Below are positions 46,935 through 55,948 of a DNA stretch of 64,000 nucleotides, piece by piece (within the stretch, counting starts at the first letter, position 1; each line of letters starts with the position of its first letter). Both the position numbers and the translations under genes were made by a program. Below the pieces are notes generated by a model. It ran no database searches and was not told the DNA's origin. It worked only from the letters and a program-made list of their open reading frames with translations. The stretch covers positions 2,108,001 through 2,172,000 of the forward strand of contig NZ_WOWL01000001.1 of assembly GCF_009741265.1 (NCBI RefSeq), given 5' to 3'. Source of the stretch: Pseudarthrobacter sp. GA104. Its GTDB lineage: Bacteria > Actinomycetota > Actinomycetes > Actinomycetales > Micrococcaceae.

Positions 46935-47819
46935 ATGACTGAAATTCAGACCGACACCCGCCAGGAAGACGAGGGAACGGCCGTGGAGGCCGGCGCAAAG
47001 GCCACCGAGCGCTTCGCGGCCTCGGGCAAGACTGCCAGTGTGGCCGTGCCGAAGGAGCGCGTGAGCCTGCTCGCCGGGGCCCTGATCAAGGCTGCCAATG
47101 ACATCGTCGTCGAACACCAGGTCACGTACGAGGAGTACAACGCGCTCAAGGCGTGGCTGATCAAGGTCGGAAACGACGGGGAATGGCCCCTGTTCCTCGA
47201 CGTGTGGCTCGAACACACCGTTGAGGATGTCAACTCCCAGGACCGCCCCGGCACGAGGGGAACCATCGAAGGCCCCTACTATGTGCCCGATTCTCCCCTA
47301 CTCGAATCGCCGGCCACGGTGGAAATGCGGGATGATGAGGAGGGCACCCCGCTGCGCTTCAGCGGCCGCTTCACTGACACCGACGGCAATCCCATCCAGG
47401 GCGCACAGATTGAGATTTGGCATGCCGACGCGGCCGGTTTCTACTCGCAGTACGCCCCCGGTCTTCCGGAGTGGCTCTTCCGCGCAACGGTGAAGGCGAA
47501 TGACGACGGGCAATTCACCATCCACACCATGCGTCCGGCTCCGTACCAGATCCCTACAGATGGCGCCTGTGGACAGCTCATCGAAGCAGCGGGATGGCAC
47601 GCCTGGAGGCCCGCCCACATCCACATCAAGGTTTCCGCGCCCGGATTCCAGCCGGTGACCCAGCAGCTCTACTTCCCCGGAGACCCGCATAATGCCGATG
47701 ACATCGCTTCTGCAGTAAAGCCCGAGCTGATGCTCGACCCCAAACCGCGAACCGATGGCGCGGCCGGCGAGGAAGCTGTATACGACTACGTTCTCGCCCG
47801 GGTCGGAGAATCCAAGTAG
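46935..47819 (+). CDS. catA: Catechol 1,2-dioxygenase CatA
   Basis: A protein of about 294 aa from ATG 46935, with GGAG 6 nt upstream; a GTG at 46923 is less likely. Intradiol dioxygenase features: RGTIEGPYYVPDSPLLESP, GAQIEIWHADAAGFYS, and the iron-ligand region (YQIPTDG ... HAWRPAHIHIKV) with its two histidines. It cleaves catechol to cis,cis-muconate with Fe(III). It has a charged N-terminal extension of about 20 residues. A strong terminator follows, so catBC and benE need their own promoter. Confidence 0.93.
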   Translation: MTEIQTDTRQEDEGTAVEAGAKATERFAASGKTASVAVPKERVSLLAGALIKAANDIVVEHQVTYEEYNALKAWLIKVGNDGEWPLFLDVWLEHTVEDVNSQDRPGTRGTIEGPYYVPDSPLLESPATVEMRDDEEGTPLRFSGRFTDTDGNPIQGAQIEIWHADAAGFYSQYAPGLPEWLFRATVKANDDGQFTIHTMRPAPYQIPTDGACGQLIEAAGWHAWRPAHIHIKVSAPGFQPVTQQLYFPGDPHNADDIASAVKPELMLDPKPRTDGAAGEEAVYDYVLARVGESK

Positions 47820-47865
47820 ACAACTAACGCGCCTGACCGTGCCAGCGGCAGGCCGTCCAGATGGG

Positions 47866-47892
47866 CGCCCCGGAGCGGAAGGCTCCGGGGCG
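47866..47892 (+). terminator. Terminator after catA
   Basis: CGCCCCGGAGC (47866-47876) pairs perfectly with 47882-47892 around a GGAAG loop, followed by TTTCT. It is 46 bp after the catA stop. Confidence 0.88.
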
Positions 47893-48021
47893 TTTCTCCA
47901 GGCGGCGACATGCCGGCCAGCTCCCGCTGTCCGTGGTCGGCCCGTTTGTTGTTGATATCGCTCGGCCCAGTGCAGCAGCTTCACCTCGTCCGTATGACCC
48001 GTCCTGAAAGGAACCGCGCCG

Positions 48022-49122
48022 TTGAGAATCGAACGGATTGAAGTGATTCCCTACTCCATTCCCTATACCCACCCCTTGAAATTCGCCAGCGGTGAGGTGA
48101 CGAATGCTGATCATGTTCTGGTGCGCCTGTACACGGACGACGGTGTCGTTGGAGTGGCAGACGCACCTCCCCGTCCTTACACCTATGGCGAGACCCAGGT
48201 GTCGATCGGGACGATCATTGAAGAAACTTTCGCCCCGCAGCTGGTCGGCCTTGAGATCACGGGCCGGGAGCAGATTCATGCGGTGCTGCGCCGGACCATC
48301 CACAACCAGGTGGCGAAAGGTGCAGTCGACATTGCGGTATGGGACGCGATCGGCAAGACACTTGGCACTCCGGTCCACAAGCTGCTGGGAGGATACACGG
48401 ACCGGATGAGGGTCAGCCACATGCTCGGCTTCCGGCCCGCCCAGGAGCTTCTGGAGGAGGCGCTTCGCTTCGGTGAGGAATACGGCATCACCACATTCAA
48501 GCTGAAAGTGGGCCGCCGGCCGCCGTCACTGGACATCGAGGCATGCCGCGTACTGCGCGAGGGCCTCGGTGAGGACGTGGAGATCTACCTTGACGCCAAC
48601 CGGGGTTGGACCGCCAACGAGGCCCTAGAGGTACTGCGGCGCACCGAGGGCTTGGGACTGACCATGCTCGAGGAACCGTGCGATGCCAAGGAAGCAATGA
48701 GCCGCCGGCGTCTGGTCGACAAGTCGCCAATCCCGGTGGTGGGTGACGAATCCGTCCCCACGGCAGGGGACGCGTCCCGTGAGCTTCTTTCAGGCGGTTG
48801 CAATGCCATTTGCATCAAGACCGCGCGATCGGGTTTCACTGAGGCCACTGAAATTCTGGGGCTGTGCACCGGGCTCGGGGTCGACGTGACCATGGGCAAC
48901 CAGATCGATACGCAGGTTGGCTCGCTGGCGACCATCACGTTTGGTGCCGCCCACGAAGCCACCAGCCGCCGGGCAGGGGAACTGTCGAACTTCCTGGACA
49001 TGTCCGATGATCTGCTGGCCGATCCGCTCCGGATCATCAGCGGGACGATTGCCGTGCGCGATCTGCCGGGCGTCGGCGCTGACATCGACGAAGACAAGCT
49101 CGCGAAGTACCGGCTGTCCTAG
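48022..49122 (+). CDS. catB: Muconate cycloisomerase CatB
   Basis: A 366-aa enolase-superfamily enzyme from TTG 48022 (MRIERIEVIPYSIPYTHPLK); GAAAGGAA is upstream. Catalytic features: the KxK motif in TTFKLKVGRR, metal ligands in EIYLDANRGW, TMLEEPC and VVGDESVPT, and the second catalytic Lys in ICIKTARSG. It converts cis,cis-muconate to muconolactone. It is followed by catC after 25 bp. Confidence 0.93.
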   Translation: MRIERIEVIPYSIPYTHPLKFASGEVTNADHVLVRLYTDDGVVGVADAPPRPYTYGETQVSIGTIIEETFAPQLVGLEITGREQIHAVLRRTIHNQVAKGAVDIAVWDAIGKTLGTPVHKLLGGYTDRMRVSHMLGFRPAQELLEEALRFGEEYGITTFKLKVGRRPPSLDIEACRVLREGLGEDVEIYLDANRGWTANEALEVLRRTEGLGLTMLEEPCDAKEAMSRRRLVDKSPIPVVGDESVPTAGDASRELLSGGCNAICIKTARSGFTEATEILGLCTGLGVDVTMGNQIDTQVGSLATITFGAAHEATSRRAGELSNFLDMSDDLLADPLRIISGTIAVRDLPGVGADIDEDKLAKYRLS

Positions 49123-49147
49123 CCCCGATAAGCAGGAGAACGAAATA

Positions 49148-49426
49148 GTGTTGTTTTTGGCACGCATGGACGTGCAGTTCCCACCGCATCTTTCCGCCGC
49201 GGATATCACCCGCATGCAGGGGCTGGAGAAGGAATACTCCCAGCAGCTGCAACTGGAGGGCCGCCTCGCCTCGATCTGGCGCGTTGTCGGCGAATACGCG
49301 AATTACTCGGTGTTCGACGTCGCAACGAACGACGAACTGCACGGTGTCCTCAGTGGCTTCCCGATGTATCCGTACATGAAGATCAAGGTCACACCGTTGG
49401 CCAAGCACCCGAACTCCATCCGCTGA
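49148..49426 (+). CDS. catC: Muconolactone delta-isomerase CatC
   Basis: A 92-aa protein from GTG 49148, with AGGAG 9 nt upstream. The sequence is typical of CatC (MLFLARMDVQFPPHLS, then QLEGRLASIWRVVGEYANYS, and VLSGFPMYPYMKIKVTPLA). It converts muconolactone to 3-oxoadipate enol-lactone. Further steps (catD, catI/J) are not in the window. Confidence 0.94.
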   Translation: MLFLARMDVQFPPHLSAADITRMQGLEKEYSQQLQLEGRLASIWRVVGEYANYSVFDVATNDELHGVLSGFPMYPYMKIKVTPLAKHPNSIR

Positions 49427-49457
49427 CGGTCCTCTCCTCATCGATTCAGGAGCAACC

Positions 49458-50744
49458 ATGCATCACTCCTCGAAGGCCGCCCGACCCACAGGCAACAAAG
49501 CTGCACCGGACCCGGAACCGGGACCCCAACCGCTCTTCGAGAGACCCGGGGCCCGCCCGGCAGGCTTCCGCGACTTCCTGCGGGACGTCGGCCCGCATTA
49601 TGCCTCCAACGGGGCAGTCGGACTTGCCTTCTCCGCTTCCGGACCGATTGCGGTCACCCTTACCGTGGGGTCGGTGGGCGGACTGACTCAGGGGCAGCTG
49701 GCGTCGTGGGTCTTCGCTATCTTCCTCTCTGCGGGTGCGGCGACGGTGCTCATGTCCATGATCTACCGCCAACCTCTGGGTTTCGCCTGGTCCATTCCGG
49801 GCACTGTTCTGCTGGGGCCTTCGTTGCAGCATCTGTCCTTCGCGGAAGTGGTCGGAACGTTCTTCTCAGCCGGGGTGCTGATCCTCGCTCTCGGAGCCAC
49901 GGGGGTAGTGCGACGGTTAATGGCTGCCATCCCCCTGCCGATCGTGATGGCCATGGTCGCGGCCGTGTTCCTCCGGTTCGGTACGGATATCGTTACCTCG
50001 ACCCGCGACGACCCCACAGTGGCGGTACCCATGGTGGTTGCGTTCCTCGTGCTCACCGCTGTCCCGGTATTGGGCAAGTATCTCCCTCCCGTACTCGGCA
50101 CCTTGGCGGTGGGCGTCGTCTCCGTCGCACTCAGCGGCCGGTTCATCGTTGAGGCCGAAGGGCCAGTTTTCGCGTCGCCCGTGTTCACCGCCCCCGCCTT
50201 CACCTGGGCAGCCCAACTGGAACTGGTCATTCCTCTGGCTCTCACTGTTTTGGTCGTGCAGAACGGACAGGGCGCGGCTGTGCTCAAAGCCGCAGGCCAC
50301 AACCCTCCAATCAATCTCTTCGCGATCAGCTCCGGGGCATTTTCCCTGCTCAATGCCTCCTTCGGCGCCGTCTCCGCATGTGTCACCGGTCCCACCAACG
50401 CCCTCTTGACCGCCTCCGGGGAGAAAAATCGCCAGTACACCGCCGCGGTGATCTACGGTTTGCTGTCTCTCGTCTGTGCTCTGGTGGCTCCCATGCTGAC
50501 CCGGCTGATGCTCGCCACCCCGCAGGCATTCATTCTGGCCCTGGGCGGGATCGCCATGCTCCGGGCCCTTCAGCAGGCGTTCGTCGGTGCCTTCGCGACG
50601 AAGTTCACGCTCGGTGCCCTCGTCACTTTCGTGGTGACAGTCTCCGGCCTGAATCTTTTCAACATCCACGCCGCGTTCTGGGGCGTCGTCATCGGTTACG
50701 CCGTCTCCCGCATGCTCGAGCGACAGGACCATGCAACGACCTGA
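49458..50744 (+). CDS. benE: BenE-family benzoate transporter
   Basis: A 428-aa membrane protein of the BenE/YdcO benzoate:H+ symporter family. After a hydrophilic N-terminus of about 35 residues, RDVGPHYASNGAVGLAFSAS begins the first helix. Conserved YRQPLGFAWSIPGTVLLGPS, the central QNGQGAAVLKAAGHNPPIN, and the C-terminal ALQQAFVGAF follow. It lies 31 bp after catC, so uptake and the lower pathway are co-transcribed. Confidence 0.9.
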   Translation: MHHSSKAARPTGNKAAPDPEPGPQPLFERPGARPAGFRDFLRDVGPHYASNGAVGLAFSASGPIAVTLTVGSVGGLTQGQLASWVFAIFLSAGAATVLMSMIYRQPLGFAWSIPGTVLLGPSLQHLSFAEVVGTFFSAGVLILALGATGVVRRLMAAIPLPIVMAMVAAVFLRFGTDIVTSTRDDPTVAVPMVVAFLVLTAVPVLGKYLPPVLGTLAVGVVSVALSGRFIVEAEGPVFASPVFTAPAFTWAAQLELVIPLALTVLVVQNGQGAAVLKAAGHNPPINLFAISSGAFSLLNASFGAVSACVTGPTNALLTASGEKNRQYTAAVIYGLLSLVCALVAPMLTRLMLATPQAFILALGGIAMLRALQQAFVGAFATKFTLGALVTFVVTVSGLNLFNIHAAFWGVVIGYAVSRMLERQDHATT

Positions 50745-50946
50745 CATCTCGGCCGGCGGGAATGGCTGTCATACGCTCAAACTTATATAGGCGCTGGCTG
50801 AGTCGGGTCGGCCGGGACTTCCAGCATCTCCTCGCATCCGGGCAGCCGTCCAGTGGGCCAGGACTTCCGGAAGTTCGTCGTCGAACGGCAGTGGCCCTCG
50901 CAGCAGCGTACAAATCCGGACCTACAAGGCCCAACAAAAGGAATGC
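50745..50946. other. Spacer between benE and the sugar-cluster promoter
   Basis: No gene or clear terminator was seen. Confidence 0.3.
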
Positions 50947-50975
50947 TTGACAGAGCCTTCCCGTAGACCTATGTT
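50947..50975 (+). promoter_or_regulatory. Predicted promoter of the ABC sugar importer operon
   Basis: TTGACA at 50947-50952 is a perfect -35, and TATGTT at 50970-50975 is a 4/6 -10 with a 17-bp spacer. The predicted start (about 50982) falls in the LacI-type operator array, which fits repression. Confidence 0.65.
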
Positions 50976-50978
50976 TGT

Positions 50979-51031
50979 TGCAACCGATCTCAGCAATCGA
51001 TCTCACTGCTCAATGAATGCAACCGATCTCA
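50979..51031. promoter_or_regulatory. LacI-type operator array, three copies in 13-bp register
   Basis: TGCAACCGATCTCA occurs at 50979-50992 and 51018-51031. A one-mismatch GCAATCGATCTCA lies at 50993-51005. The 13-bp units keep an exact register (50980, 50993, [51006 degenerate], 51019). The motif matches 13 of 14 positions of the general LacI-family pattern TGNAANCGNTTNCA, counting free positions. The same motif (reverse complement) is found at 57011-57041 and 62989-63015. Confidence 0.8.
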
Positions 51032-51151
51032 AAGGAGAGACTCGATGATTCAGTCGCTCATTCCTGGACCTTCGGTAGCCCCGCGTTTAGCAGGCGTCGT
51101 TTTGGATACGGCATGCTCCCGCATTAGCAATCCAGTCCACAGGAGAAATTC

Positions 51152-52408
51152 ATGATCAAAAAGCGATGGGGCCTGGCTCTCGTCTCAGCCGTCGTAGCCA
51201 GCCTTGCTCTCAGCGGCTGCTCCCCTTCAACTTCGGAACCGGAGGGGCCGGTGACACTCAGTTACTGGGACTTCCTTGATCCCAGCCAGGACAACCCGAG
51301 GTCGAAGGCGTTGAAGGAAAACATCGCAAACTTCGAGGCGGCCAACCCTGACATCAAGATCAATCTCTCGGTAGTTTCGCTGGGCGACATGTTGAACAGG
51401 CTGCCGCAGTCAGCAGCGGCTGGCCAGGCGCCAGATGTGTTCAAAATGTTTACCCCGGTCGTCCCCCAAATGGCCGCCGCCGGCGTCTATTCGCCGCTGC
51501 CCGATGCTGCGTCCAGTGTCAATGACTGGCTTCGCCCTACCGACACCCTCGCCGGTCCTGACGGCAAGCCGGTGGCGGTGCCTTATGAATACCGCACCTG
51601 TGCGCTGTACTACAACCAGAAAATTCTTTCTCAGATCGGCGCGACCACTCCCACCACCTACCAGGAAGTGGTTGACGTTGCGCAGAAAGCTGCCGCAGCT
51701 GGATTCACCGGGTTTGGAACCGGGTTCTCGGACACTGACAACTCTGCCATTATCAGCACTTTTTTTAATTGCTTCATGTCGCAGGTTGATCAGGACATTT
51801 GGACTAAAGACGGAGAGGCGGATTTCGCAACCCAGAAGGGCGAGGAGTTCGGCAACTTCCTCGCCAAGCTCCGGGATGCGAAAGCGCTGGGCAGCAATGT
51901 CGTTTCTGACACGTACGGTACCGTAGCGGACGGCATGGCCAGCGGCACTGTCGCGATGTCGGTCCTGGGCACCGAACGAATCGTCTCGTTCGCAAAGCAG
52001 AATCCGGACGTCAAGTGGACCTCCCTGCCGAAGGCAACTACTGGCGACACCACCGGCACCACCATTGGATGGACTTTGGGAATAGGTGCCGGCAGCAAGA
52101 ATACAGAGGCGGCCTGGAAGTTCATCGAGTACATGACCGGTCCTGAGGCTGGCGCGAAGATGGCCACCGGCGGTGAGGTTCCCACGCGTGCGGAAACTTA
52201 CAAGCAGCCGTTCTTCTCCACGCCCGAAGCGAAGACGGTGAACGACATCGCCGCCTACGTCAAGAGCAACAGCGAACCTCGCACATATTCCGATAACTGG
52301 ACCTCGCTGGCCACCGGGCTGTCCCAGGCCGGGCAGAGGCTAACGCTCAACGGTCTGTCGGGCAGCGAGTTTATCCGTTCCGCCCAGGATGCGGCTAACA
52401 AGAAATAG
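51152..52408 (+). CDS. Sugar ABC transporter, substrate-binding lipoprotein
   Basis: A 418-aa extracellular solute-binding protein (family 1, CUT1). The signal peptide ends in a lipobox LSGC with Cys23. The body has VTLSYWDFLDPSQDNPRSKA and repeated NFEAANPDIKINL type segments, then FIEYMTGPEAGAKMATGGEV. It delivers a sugar or sugar derivative to the two permeases downstream. A large hairpin separates it from the first permease gene. The substrate cannot be named. The operon has no ATPase gene, so a shared MsiK-type ATPase elsewhere is expected. Confidence 0.9.
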   Translation: MIKKRWGLALVSAVVASLALSGCSPSTSEPEGPVTLSYWDFLDPSQDNPRSKALKENIANFEAANPDIKINLSVVSLGDMLNRLPQSAAAGQAPDVFKMFTPVVPQMAAAGVYSPLPDAASSVNDWLRPTDTLAGPDGKPVAVPYEYRTCALYYNQKILSQIGATTPTTYQEVVDVAQKAAAAGFTGFGTGFSDTDNSAIISTFFNCFMSQVDQDIWTKDGEADFATQKGEEFGNFLAKLRDAKALGSNVVSDTYGTVADGMASGTVAMSVLGTERIVSFAKQNPDVKWTSLPKATTGDTTGTTIGWTLGIGAGSKNTEAAWKFIEYMTGPEAGAKMATGGEVPTRAETYKQPFFSTPEAKTVNDIAAYVKSNSEPRTYSDNWTSLATGLSQAGQRLTLNGLSGSEFIRSAQDAANKK

Positions 52409-52417
52409 CCCCGAACA

Positions 52418-52452
52418 TCCGGAGGGAGCCTGAGTATCAGGCTCCCTCCGGA
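52418..52452 (+). promoter_or_regulatory. Perfect 16-bp intercistronic hairpin
   Basis: TCCGGAGGGAGCCTGA (52418-52433) pairs exactly with 52437-52452 with a 3-nt loop, 9 bp after the binding-protein stop and 12 bp before the permease start. Such hairpins are known to raise binding-protein mRNA over permease mRNA by 3'-end protection or partial termination. Confidence 0.85.
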
Positions 52453-52463
52453 AGGGAGAGATA

Positions 52464-53396
52464 ATGTCAACAAACAGTCGCACCCGCACTTCATCTCAGA
52501 CGGCTAATCCACCTGCAGGAGTCCAGGCGTTCCGCCGTGCTCGTAAGGACCGCATGGTCTGGTTGTACGTCGTCCCCGTCACTGCCGTGTTTCTCTTTGT
52601 TTTTGTTGGACCGCTCATTTACACGGCATGGACCGCGCTCCACGAGACTTCGTATTACCAGATCGGCAAGTTCTCTGGTCTGAACTCCTTTGCCGAGTTG
52701 TTCGCGGACTCGGAGCTGCCCGCCCGCATCTGGACAACGCTGGTATTCTCGCTCGGGGCACTGGTCATCGCATTGCCCGCGGGACTTTTGTCTGCGATTG
52801 TGTTGAATAACCTGCACCGATTCAAGCGCTCTGTCCGTAGCCTCTTCCTCTTGCCATGGCTTCTGTCCCAGGCAACAGCAGGAACGATCTGGCTCTGGTT
52901 TTTGAATCCCAACTACGGTCCGGCTTCGGCTATCACCAAATCCCTCGGGTTCGGTCCTACTGATGTCTTCTCGTCCCCAAACAGTGCGCTCGTCGCCGTG
53001 ACACTGATGACGGCTTGGTGGTCCTACCCGCAAGCAATGCTTCTTTTTCTCGGCGCCCTTCAGACCATCCCTGGAGAATTGTACGAAAGCCTCAAGGTGG
53101 ACGGCGGTGGCATTCGGCACGCGTTTCTCAACGTCACATTGCCTCACCTGCGCAACACGATCGTCTCCGTAGTGATCGTTCTACTCATGCTCTATGTACA
53201 GATGGTCACCATCATCCTGGTGACCACACGAGGCGGTCCCATCGGTTCGACCGAGACGCTGTCAATGCGGGTATACAACCAGATGTTCGACAAGTTCGAT
53301 CTTTCCGGGGCGTCAGCAACCGCAATCCTCCTTTTTGCCGTAAACATTGTCCTCACCCTTGTCGCGATTCGCTTCCGACGGAAGGAAAGCCTGTGA
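52464..53396 (+). CDS. Sugar ABC transporter permease (MalF-type)
   Basis: A 310-aa CUT1 permease with six predicted helices (YVVPVTAVFLFVFVGPLIYT is the first). The EAA-loop motif is YESLKVDGGGIRHAFLNVTL P at about residue 210. Its stop overlaps the GTG of the second permease. It forms the channel together with that permease. Confidence 0.92.
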   Translation: MSTNSRTRTSSQTANPPAGVQAFRRARKDRMVWLYVVPVTAVFLFVFVGPLIYTAWTALHETSYYQIGKFSGLNSFAELFADSELPARIWTTLVFSLGALVIALPAGLLSAIVLNNLHRFKRSVRSLFLLPWLLSQATAGTIWLWFLNPNYGPASAITKSLGFGPTDVFSSPNSALVAVTLMTAWWSYPQAMLLFLGALQTIPGELYESLKVDGGGIRHAFLNVTLPHLRNTIVSVVIVLLMLYVQMVTIILVTTRGGPIGSTETLSMRVYNQMFDKFDLSGASATAILLFAVNIVLTLVAIRFRRKESL

Positions 53397-54253
53397 GCAC
53401 CACAACCTCGCGTCGCCAAGGCCGGTCCGGCGCGGTCCTTCGGGCGGTTCCGGCCTGGGCATACGTCATCCTCTCAGCCGCAGTCGTTCTACCGCCTGTT
53501 GCCTGGATCGTCTCCACCTCGCTGAAAACCGCATCGGATACCATCGAGTTCCCGCCACGGTGGATCCCTGACCCGCTTTCATTCGAGGGCTATGTTGGCC
53601 TGCTGACCTCAACGAACAGCCGGTTCTTCATCAACTCCCTCATCTACGCTGTGGGCTCCATCGTCCTCGCGTTGGCGATTTCCATTCCTGCGGCATACGT
53701 TGCCACCAGGTACCGAAGCCGGCGCATGGAAACCCTGATGACCGGCATACTGGTGCTTTCGATGGTTCCCGCGATCGTGGTCTTCATCGCCCTGTACTCC
53801 ATGTTCGTCAAGACCGCCTTGATCAACACCTACCCGCTGCTGATCGTCGTCTACACGGCCATCATCTGTGGACAGACCATCCTGTTCCTGCGCAACTTCA
53901 TCGAGAACATTCCTGTTGAGATTGAGGAAGCGGCCGCCATCGATGGCTGCTCGCGGCTGCAGATCGTATGGCGCATCATTCTGCCGCTCATCCGCCCCGG
54001 CATCGCTGCTGTAGCAATCTTCATCTTCGTATTCGTTTGGAACGACTTTCTTGTAGGAACCGTACTGGCTACCACAGAAGACATGAAGACCGTCCAGAAC
54101 GGCATCGTGCGTTACATAACCACTGGCTTCGGTAGCTTTTGGGGACTCTTTGCTGCATTCATCGTCGTTGCCTTCATCCCCGTTCTCTCAATCTTCCTGG
54201 CGTTCCAGCGCTGGTTTGTAGCCGGGATGACGTCCGGCGGTGTAAAGGGATAA
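53393..54253 (+). CDS. Sugar ABC transporter permease (MalG-type)
   Basis: A 286-aa CUT1 permease from GTG 53393 (VSTTTSRRQGRSGAVLRAVP), overlapping the previous stop as GTGA. The longer frame to 53015 is out of frame with the first permease and is spurious. Helices follow from WAYVILSAAVVLPPVAWIV. The EAA motif is EIEEAAAIDGCSRLQIVWRI at about residue 180. The end is FQRWFVAGMTSGGVKG, typical for the MalG side. A very strong terminator follows. Confidence 0.92.
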   Translation: MSTTTSRRQGRSGAVLRAVPAWAYVILSAAVVLPPVAWIVSTSLKTASDTIEFPPRWIPDPLSFEGYVGLLTSTNSRFFINSLIYAVGSIVLALAISIPAAYVATRYRSRRMETLMTGILVLSMVPAIVVFIALYSMFVKTALINTYPLLIVVYTAIICGQTILFLRNFIENIPVEIEEAAAIDGCSRLQIVWRIILPLIRPGIAAVAIFIFVFVWNDFLVGTVLATTEDMKTVQNGIVRYITTGFGSFWGLFAAFIVVAFIPVLSIFLAFQRWFVAGMTSGGVKG

Positions 54254-54277
54254 TTCTTCCCCGAGCCCAAACAGAAA

Positions 54278-54317
54278 GCACGCCACATGACCGCCTCCAA
54301 GCGGTCATGTGGCGTGC
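54278..54317 (+). terminator. Perfect 17-bp terminator after the ABC importer operon
   Basis: GCACGCCACATGACCGC (54278-54294) pairs exactly with 54301-54317. It lies 24 bp after the permease stop and shortly before the convergent genes. Confidence 0.9.
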
Positions 54318-54408
54318 CGGTTTAAACCAGCTCTCCGGATCTGCAATCTCTAAACCCTGACAGGCCCTCAGCCCGTGTCACAAGTCATTTCTACCGGATG
54401 CGGATAAC

Positions 54409-54873
54409 TCAGGAGTTGTCGCTTGACTGCCAGTCCGGCGGCTGAATTAGCTCCACACGGTTTCCGTCTGGATCGAGCAGGTAGATCAGGAGGCCTCCTG
54501 AAACCGGGCCCGACGTGGGTGCGACCGGTTCGGACAAAGCCCTGTAGCCGAGCGCTGTCATTCTGGCGTAAACCTGGCGCAGGTCAATATCGGTGAAGGC
54601 AAGATGGGCAGTCCCCGGCTGCGCCTCTGAAGGATTCACGGCCGGTGGCGGATCCTCAACCTGGACCAGCTCCAAGTTGAAGGTCCCGTCACCCGTTGAG
54701 AGCATTAGAGCTCTAACCTTGACGTTGGGACGGCCGTAAAGTTCGCCGACGTATGGCCCCGACGTCCACGCTTTCACGCGGGTAAGGCCAAGCCCTTCCA
54801 CATAGAACCGCGCGCTGCGCTCCATGTCCGTAACGTGCAGGGCAGTGTGATGATGTCGAATTGCAGTTTTCAT
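54409..54873 (-). CDS. VOC-family (glyoxalase/dioxygenase-fold) protein
   Basis: A 154-aa protein from ATG 54873, which has GGGAG about 3 nt upstream (MKTAIRHHHTALHVTDMERS). The longer open frame to 55050 is not protein-like. Two beta-alpha-beta-beta-beta modules are visible, with metal-ligand-type residues in HHTALHV and GNRVELIQPPD. The conserved FYVEGLGLTRVKAW is typical of VOC lyases and isomerases. It ends the minus-strand part of the sugar cluster and probably acts on an intermediate. Confidence 0.75.
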   Translation of the reverse strand: MKTAIRHHHTALHVTDMERSARFYVEGLGLTRVKAWTSGPYVGELYGRPNVKVRALMLSTGDGTFNLELVQVEDPPPAVNPSEAQPGTAHLAFTDIDLRQVYARMTALGYRALSEPVAPTSGPVSGGLLIYLLDPDGNRVELIQPPDWQSSDNS

Positions 54874-55086
54874 TTCTCCCGCCTCAACATTCCCGAAGGC
54901 TTGAAGGGGATCAAAAGAACAGACATGAGATCTTCTCCTCGTAGTTTTGGACTTGAAATCCGCGGGTGGTTCAGACACAGCTTTGCGGGGTCCGTGCTGG
55001 TTTGCCTGGCATAGGGCACGCGTGGTTCCACTCGGCAAAAGGTGCGCCACGGGGCCCTACGATGATTGCGAGGCCCGGTACAGGGT

Positions 55087-55836
55087 TTAAGTTCCTATTC
55101 CCAGGTGCGCTCCGCCGGCCACATCCAGAGACACTCCTGTGATGTAGCGGTTGTCGGGGTCTGTCAGGAACAGGATGGCGCGGGCGACTTCGTCGGGTTC
55201 GGCGAACCGGCGCATGGGCAGTTGCGCTGCCCTCTTCGCCCGGTTGGCAGCCGCATCCGGGCCTGAATCTTTGGCAAACTGCGCCCACATAGGTGTGTTC
55301 ACTGGCCCCGGGGCGATGGCGTTGACGGAGATGCCTTGAGGTCCAAGCAGTTCTGCGAAGGACCACATGATGTGCAGGACTGCGAGTTTGCTCGCGTTGT
55401 AGGGCAGGTAGTTCAGGCGTGCTTCCTTGGCCGCAACTGAGGATAAGACCACGATTGAACCGGCCGTGCCGGTCCCGAGCATTGACTTTGCTGTCTCTCG
55501 TACCATCGAGAACGTTGCAGAGGCATTGATCCTCAGAATGGAATCAAATTCTTCTGTGGTTGTCTCCATGATGTCAGGGGTGGTGCCGAGCACTCCTGCT
55601 GCATGGACCAGGACATCGACGCGGCCGTATTGCGCCGCGATGTCCTGCACAACCGTTGCGCACTGTTGTTCGGAGGTGATGTCGAGGGGGTAGAAGGCGT
55701 CCAAGGTTTGGTCGTCTTTAGCGGAACGGTCAGCGCCGATGACAGTGGCGCCGGCAGCCGTAAAGGCGCTGACAGCAGCATCGCCTATTCCTCCGCTTGA
55801 TCCGGTTACTAGAACCACCTGGTCTTTGAGGCTCAT
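55087..55836 (-). CDS. SDR-family oxidoreductase
   Basis: A 249-aa SDR. The cofactor motif TGSSGGIGDAA is at residues 11-21. NAG is replaced by HAAGVLG. The catalytic residues are S-S-V and YNASK (LPYNASKLAVLHIMW). The C-terminus is typical, YITGVSLDVAGG. It lies in the middle of the sugar cluster and probably oxidises a sugar or sugar-acid hydroxyl. The substrate is unknown. Confidence 0.85.
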   Translation of the reverse strand: MSLKDQVVLVTGSSGGIGDAAVSAFTAAGATVIGADRSAKDDQTLDAFYPLDITSEQQCATVVQDIAAQYGRVDVLVHAAGVLGTTPDIMETTTEEFDSILRINASATFSMVRETAKSMLGTGTAGSIVVLSSVAAKEARLNYLPYNASKLAVLHIMWSFAELLGPQGISVNAIAPGPVNTPMWAQFAKDSGPDAAANRAKRAAQLPMRRFAEPDEVARAILFLTDPDNRYITGVSLDVAGGAHLGIGT

Positions 55837-55948
55837 CGGTTCTCTCCGCTCTGGACGCCGCGCGGTTCTCCCGCGGTGGGAACGTGGGTTGCTGGTTTCA
55901 TGGCTGATTCCTTCGTTAAGGCTGTTTCAATCGACGGTGGCTTGTTGT

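Noticed and set aside
53015..53392. Upstream extension of the second permease
   Set aside because: Overlaps the first permease in another frame. The GTG at 53393 with stop/start overlap explains the operon.
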